From Holothuria scabra (taxonomy: Eukaryota > Echinodermata > Holothuroidea > Aspidochirotida > Holothuriidae), in contig CM074185.1 in NCBI GenBank assembly GCA_037179385.1, forward strand, positions 51,649,000 to 51,712,999: a DNA stretch of 64,000 nt. The letters are read 5' to 3'. Made by a program: the position numbers and the translations under genes. Shown piece by piece: positions 63,301-64,000 of the stretch (its first letter is position 1; every line of letters starts with the position of its first letter). The notes under the pieces were generated by a model that was given only the letters and a program-made list of their open reading frames with translations, was not told the DNA's origin and ran no database searches.

Positions 63301-63392
63301 CTTTCAAAATGACATCGCGTTGCTGAGACTGAGGAGGCCAGCAAACCTTAGTGATCTCGTAAGAACTGTTTGTCTACCTGACCCAGACAGAG
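24251..63392 (+). CDS. Gene B: secreted vWA plus S1 serine protease homologue (3' end outside window)
   Basis: Eight exons (24251-24330, 24713-24936, 26209-26350, 31392-31502, 33141-33350, 34638-34762, 36624-36717, 63219-63392) join in phase. The order is a hydrophobic signal peptide, a short linker, one complete vWA domain, then the S1 domain with RVVGG activation site. Catalytic His57 is Ser (36669-36671) and Asp102 is kept (63311-63313). The Ser195 exon lies beyond the window. The MIDAS metal site is partly degenerate: DTTSS where DxSxS is expected, GGT kept, and GNG where TDG is expected. vWA plus S1 is the factor B/C2 arrangement, but no CCP exon lies between signal peptide and vWA. Best reading: a secreted, catalytically dead relative acting by binding. 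It is a tandem duplicate of gene A. The weakest junction is the donor at 24937. Confidence 0.85.
24713..24936 (+). CDS. Gene B exon: vWA strand 1 and MIDAS DxSxS
   Basis: It encodes a linker of about 35 residues with potential N-glycosylation sites NAS and NGT, then FGVDLYFLFDTTSSVGGSSF and the first vWA helix. The metal-site Asp codon is at 24850-24852, and the third residue of the motif is Thr, not Ser. The donor is a weak gtttttg. The better-looking donor at 24931-24938 would put the next exon in a frame with a stop, so phase 0 at 24936 is preferred. Confidence 0.75.
24937..26208 (+). other. Intron 2 of gene B (1.3 kb)
   Basis: AT-rich, with no recognisable element. The open frame at 25873-26079 has no domain and no matching splice sites. 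Confidence 0.6.
26209..26350 (+). CDS. Gene B exon: vWA middle strands
   Basis: Acceptor tccttcag, donor gtaaat, phases 0 to 1. It encodes IGVTSRPTSW, then RVGALVFSSEADIIF, the hallmark second strand of vWA domains, and VVLHGINRIKFKG, leading to the GGT metal loop in the next exon. Confidence 0.87.
26920..27195 (+). pseudogene. Unrecognised decayed open frame inside gene B intron
   Basis: After a stop at 26917-26919 the frame stays open for 91 codons. From the ATG at 27028 it reads MGHKHQQDEAVDLVQKAY, then SLYEVKKISTETYRYL and DRGIGMASQVIKPWEL before TAA. Composition is protein-like, unlike the AT-rich spacer. Another frame upstream, from an ATG at 26733, is broken by a stop after 15 codons. 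I do not recognise the family. A transposon gene relic is most likely. Confidence 0.35.
27138..27155. repeat. 18-bp perfect palindrome
   Basis: ATACCTCGA followed by its exact reverse complement, within the decayed open frame. Confidence 0.6.
28264..28283. repeat. A20 tract
   Basis: Twenty A residues in gene B intron 3. It could be a retroposon tail, but no element body was recognised upstream. Confidence 0.8.
28380..28740. repeat. Degenerate AT-rich tandem repeat
   Basis: Variants of TTCGAATTAATACTGGTATA recur about ten times at irregular spacing of roughly 30-36 bp, in both strand senses because TTCGAA is palindromic. It is a decayed minisatellite. Confidence 0.6.
31392..31502 (+). CDS. 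Gene B exon: vWA GGT loop and fourth strand
   Basis: Phase 1 at both ends. It encodes GGGTNIANALRILREG, then SYKAAVFLVGNG across the junction. The MIDAS Thr in GGT is kept. The usual (L/I)TDG is LVGNG, with AAC at 31499-31501 replacing the metal-loop Asp. Confidence 0.87.
33141..33350 (+). CDS. Gene B exon: vWA C-terminal half
   Basis: Phase 1 at both ends. It encodes ETSEGGSPQREARRLEAEGV, then SIYCVAFGEDANQNQLQAI and EHLFFLRQYISLTGLVYAV. The helix, strand and helix pattern matches the end of vWA domains. The acceptor is tatttgaag. Confidence 0.85.
33351..34637 (+). other. Intron 5 of gene B (1.3 kb)
   Basis: It carries a hAT-like MITE candidate with a G-run (33739-33918). Nothing else is recognised. 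Confidence 0.6.
33739..33918. repeat. hAT-like MITE candidate
   Basis: Left end CAGAGGAGTAACTACGG; right end, reverse-complemented, CAGTAGCGTAGTTATAC. The inner side has a run of about 16 G. The ends agree imperfectly and no 8-bp target duplication is convincing. Confidence 0.4.
34638..34762 (+). CDS. Gene B exon: linker and protease activation site
   Basis: Acceptor ttttcag, donor gtaaga, phases 1 to 0. It encodes DFSECGVSENTVSRGRVVGG, then TDTNPGAWPWQVLLEIRSEL. It is the counterpart of gene A exon 917-1035. Confidence 0.9.
36624..36717 (+). CDS. Gene B exon: His57 region (His replaced by Ser, Cys42 lost)
   Basis: With the acceptor at 36622-36623 (tttag), the 94-nt exon runs from phase 0 to phase 1 and encodes MWMTLIDRYWVLITASC, then LPRNDSRFSITVLL. 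WVL...C places TCT (36669-36671), Ser, at catalytic His57. The gene A counterpart begins IRCGG. Here that segment is replaced, and using the acceptor five bases earlier (36618), which would restore FRCG, gives a stop in frame. Thus Cys42 is missing while its partner Cys58 remains. Exon length, phase and donor all fit the neighbouring exons, so this is a diverged but real exon. Confidence 0.75.
36872..37137. mobile_element. GC-rich MITE candidate
   Basis: Terminal repeats CAGTCAGCAA and, inverted, CTGTCAGCAA (9 of 10 match) bound a 266-bp island rich in CCGCCGGCGG and GGACCGCCG, both strands. It is far more GC-rich than its surroundings. It carries no coding frame. Confidence 0.55.
37476..37510. 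repeat. 13-bp-arm hairpin
   Basis: Arms TCACCGATCACTG and its exact reverse complement flank a 9-nt loop. Function unknown. Confidence 0.65.
41757..43095 (+). mobile_element. Penelope-like retroelement, broken RT and GIY-YIG remnant
   Basis: The first frame carries RT motif A (LVTLDASALRTNIPH, about 41769-41813). A second frame carries ICGTAMGSRMAPSYA and RYIYDIYFNW, where the family catalytic core is RYIDDIF; the first metal-binding Asp is Tyr. PFLDVLV follows. Further on is a Cys-rich linker and NVVYLLFCYMAQILYGTG, a mutated GIY-YIG start. Frameshifts and stops separate the pieces. The element is inactive. Order RT then GIY-YIG is the canonical Penelope layout. Confidence 0.75.
43007..43390 (+). 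repeat. Tandem duplication of about 215 bp at the Penelope-like 3' end
   Basis: aacttgaaactgcttcccg (43012) recurs as aaacttgaaactgctttccg (43224). catgcatggctc...attctagactgga at 43104 recurs at 43316, followed both times by atactacaca and caaaaggccttc. Tandem terminal copies are typical of Penelope-like insertions. Confidence 0.7.
43830..44160. repeat. Degenerate tandem repeat, period about 70-75 bp
   Basis: Variants of tatctggcttgatatggcca plus aaactttatttacatatctgg recur about four to five times. Related phrases occur at 41440-41660, on the other side of the Penelope-like remnant. Confidence 0.6.
44165..44333. repeat. Dispersed repeat copy, inverted relative to 6053-6217
   Basis: Shares ccggacaccagcacgaaac, tcctggtaaaaccgaacgtc and tggtaaccctac with the reverse complement of 6053-6217. 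Together they define an unnamed repeat family. Confidence 0.7.
46140..47330. repeat. Repeat region with (GT)n and AGGTCAAAGGTCA words
   Basis: A GT microsatellite (46313-46369) lies beside several copies of aggtcaaaggtca at about 46490-46510 and 46800-46830, and related words. tcaaacttggtagggtgg recurs as tcaaaattggtaagtggg. It looks like an ancient tandem or dispersed repeat. The word equals a DR1 nuclear-receptor site, but a repeat origin is enough to explain it. Confidence 0.5.
47552..47586. repeat. Harbinger left terminal inverted repeat
   Basis: Matches 60354-60388 in inverted orientation with one mismatch (16th base). It is preceded by TAA. A second, shorter copy of the inner part (gattccatcagtacggatg) lies at about 47630. 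Confidence 0.88.
47807..47978 (+). CDS. MADF gene exon 1
   Basis: ATG after acceptor-like ctacag; donor ggtgggt. It encodes the N-terminal half of the MADF domain, 57 codons, and ends in phase 1. Confidence 0.82.
48280..49815. mobile_element. TA-flanked composite element with 159-bp direct terminal repeats
   Basis: Two nearly identical 159-bp units (48281-48439 and 49656-49814) lie in the same orientation. Each starts AATCCTCGACAAAAAT and ends with the inverse. The 1.2 kb between them has its own inverted ends (ttcggaagcctgtacaaa at 48440, mirrored at 49655). The outer ends CAATCC...GGATTG are flanked by TA, as in mariner-type insertions. It is nested in the MADF gene intron. No transposase was found. 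Confidence 0.65.
52850..53361. mobile_element. TTAA-flanked MITE with long inverted ends
   Basis: Ends AGTGTACCTCAAGTCAAAA continue inward for roughly 100 bp as an imperfect inverted repeat that includes ctaacagtccaactcccatc on both sides. TTAA occurs at 52846-52849 and 53362-53365, a piggyBac-type target. 512 bp, non-coding, in the MADF intron. Confidence 0.7.
53500..53696 (+). CDS. MADF gene exon 2 (disrupted)
   Basis: Acceptor tttctcag, donor gtacga. It encodes the second half of the MADF domain. The intended frame is interrupted by the palindrome at 53587-53617 and resumes one base out of register from KKWHFFD onward. Confidence 0.75.
53587..53617. repeat. 31-bp perfect palindrome inserted in MADF exon 2
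   Basis: Fifteen-base arms starting CCAGGGAGGTG flank one central T. GGACAGG occurs on both sides (53580-53586, 53616-53622), like a target duplication. It introduces TAA at 53604-53606. Confidence 0.85.
54374..54457 (+). CDS. MADF gene exon 3
   Basis: Acceptor attgcag and donor gtaagt are both strong, phase 2 at both ends. It encodes TDSNVPFFECGCDMSLED, then QLPPCSLHE, a linker without a known motif. Confidence 0.7.
54810..57018 (-). CDS. Harbinger transposase (HARBI1-like, DDE superfamily)
   Basis: Two exons on the - strand, 57018-56771 and 55737-54810, join in phase 2. The first encodes RRRYGACYTLVNELLFDDV and RLTRNHFGQVLNLV, the HARBI1 N-terminal region. The second gives FLATGESFRSIAFDYRVGY, then the DDE core: LGAIDGKHIVMKAP (first Asp), VFIGDEAFPL (second Asp), RARRIVENCFGILAARWRV (Glu). 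All three acidic residues are present, and at least 390 residues are open, so it may be intact. The start codon probably lies in a small exon upstream of 57018 that I could not place. It excises and reinserts the element with its MADF partner. Confidence 0.87.
55738..56770 (-). other. Intron of the transposase gene, containing MADF exon 4 on the other strand
   Basis: The donor after 56771 (gtattt on the - strand) and acceptor before 55737 (tttttcag) are standard. The + strand exon 56227-56539 lies wholly within. Confidence 0.75.
56227..56539 (+). CDS. MADF gene exon 4, BESS-like C-terminus
   Basis: Acceptor tttccacag. It encodes a Pro/Ser/Thr repeat (three PTIC units), a basic segment (KAKRQKKE), an acidic helix and DELFFQSCVERM, then a stop at 56537-56539. 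It lies inside the intron of the opposite-strand transposase gene. Confidence 0.72.
57724..57751. repeat. 28-bp perfect palindrome
   Basis: Fourteen-base arms starting TCACATTACCG meet at CATG with no spacer. It lies between the first transposase exon seen and the right end of the Harbinger element. Function unknown. Confidence 0.8.
58441..58640 (-). repeat. SINE-like retroposon with poly(A) end
   Basis: On the - strand the unit contains gtagaatatgcccacgg, cctgtcgtaagagacgacta and then a run of A with two interruptions (T-run at 58445-58468 on +). A GTAGAATA...TGTCGTAAGAGGCGACTA motif recurs in SINE-like repeats of many invertebrates to my knowledge. The 5' end is uncertain. Confidence 0.45.
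58838..58930. repeat. GAGTGAATTTCACTC-type short repeats
   Basis: Several copies of gagtgaatttc and its reverse complement. Related words occur at 58390-58430, on the other side of the SINE-like insertion, so this may be one small element split by it. Confidence 0.4.
60354..60388. repeat. Harbinger right terminal inverted repeat
   Basis: Ends ...TATGGAATCCTACCT, followed by TAA at 60389-60391. The subterminal tgatggaatcaaaaccgtac at about 60298 mirrors the internal copy on the left. Confidence 0.88.
62418..63085. repeat. Imperfect long inverted repeat, MITE candidate
   Basis: The left arm (about 62418-62550: aaaatttacccatcatgg, gggagataaccgttttcggg, cgatcgagggaaaattt) matches the reverse complement of about 62968-63085 with many substitutions. 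No target duplication was fixed. It ends about 130 bp before gene B's next exon. Confidence 0.5.
63219..63392 (+). CDS. Gene B exon: Asp102 region (intact Asp)
   Basis: Acceptor gacgcag, donor gtattg, phase 1 at both ends. It encodes VTDLAGEGSQQIDVVKSIPH, then FQNDIALLRLRRPANLSDL and VCLPDPDRG. NDIALLRL carries catalytic Asp102, unlike gene A. Cys122 is present. Confidence 0.9.
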
Positions 63393-64000
63393 GTATTGTG
63401 TTTCTCTATTCATTTCAATTTGATTCTGTTCATTTAAATTTGATTTTATTCCTGAAAACACTATAGTAAACCCTCACTTTGCTATAGATAATCCTTACAA
63501 TTGTTCAGGCGAAACTATTGAGACAATCACGTTTTTATTGAGCAACTCTCCTTTATTAGATTCTCCAAAAATTTAATACAGAATGCATGTATGTCATATT
63601 CTCTTTATTTTGTTTTTGATATTTTGATCATTACTGAGGGACGAAAAAGCCATTAGAGTGTTTCCAACTCACCAACAAAACACAACGAATTCAACAGAGT
63701 ATTAAAAACTCTAGAGAAGCATCCTTCCTTGCGGACTTGTAGCTTTGAGCGTTTGACAATAGTTTTTCAATTTTCTACCCCATTCGCTCTGCTTTAGTGT
63801 GCTTGGGGTGTGAAAACAGCCTCAGGTGCATTTAAATTTCCAAATTGACGTCATTGTAAGCCCCAAGTATACATGGGCGTTGATTATAGCGGTACAGGGG
63901 GACATATCCCCAAACTTTTCTGAGGGCAGGGGCAGTGGCGGAGCTAGGGGTTTCGGTCAGAGGGGGCAAAAATGGTCTGCAGGGGCACTTCGAAGGAGTA
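63393..64000 (+). other. Intron 8 of gene B, start
   Basis: No exon is seen. A CAGTGGCGGAGCTAGGGG-type repeat end begins at 63934. The Ser195 exon should lie to the right. Confidence 0.6.

Overview
The window looks like animal genomic DNA, most likely from a marine invertebrate deuterostome and plausibly an echinoderm. The reasons are small exons with GT-AG borders scattered over tens of kilobases, very high AT content, long (TA)n arrays, many Penelope-like and Harbinger transposon sequences, and a strong excess of the words TAGGCCTA and AACGTTAG. The organism is an inference from style, not from a marker gene. Bacterial signals such as operons and Shine-Dalgarno sites do not apply here.

The host genes are two tandem paralogues on the + strand. 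Gene A is the 3' part of a secreted S1-family serine protease homologue: exons 917-1035, 11727-11823, 16562-16738 and 16902-17323. Gene B starts inside the window and runs off its right end. It has a signal-peptide exon (24251-24330), four exons forming a von Willebrand factor A (vWA) domain (24713-24936, 26209-26350, 31392-31502, 33141-33350) and three protease-domain exons (34638-34762, 36624-36717, 63219-63392). The last exon, with Ser195, lies beyond the window. All splice phases agree. vWA followed by an S1 protease is the domain order of complement factor B/C2, but I see no CCP/sushi exons, and there is an ordinary RVVGG activation site that vertebrate factor B lacks. Both paralogues have lost catalytic His57 (Asn in A, Ser in B). 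A also has Asp102 changed to Asn but keeps Ser195. B keeps Asp102. These look like pseudoproteases.

The 26.5 kb intron of gene B (36718-63218) holds a large Harbinger/PIF DNA transposon (47552-60388) with 35-bp terminal inverted repeats and TAA target duplications. It encodes a DDE transposase on the - strand (two exons seen) and a MADF/BESS DNA-binding protein on the + strand (four exons). The exons of the two genes interleave within each other's introns. The MADF reading frame is broken by a 31-bp perfect palindrome. Smaller elements are nested inside: a TTAA-flanked MITE, a 1.5 kb TA-flanked composite element and a SINE-like sequence.

The rest is introns and spacer. Penelope-like retroelement remnants (reverse transcriptase and GIY-YIG nuclease) lie at about 15.0, 21.2 and 41.8-43.1 kb, often beside (TA)n arrays and hammerhead-ribozyme-like motifs. 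There is one tRNA-like sequence, several GC-rich or hAT-like MITEs, and a number of perfect hairpins.
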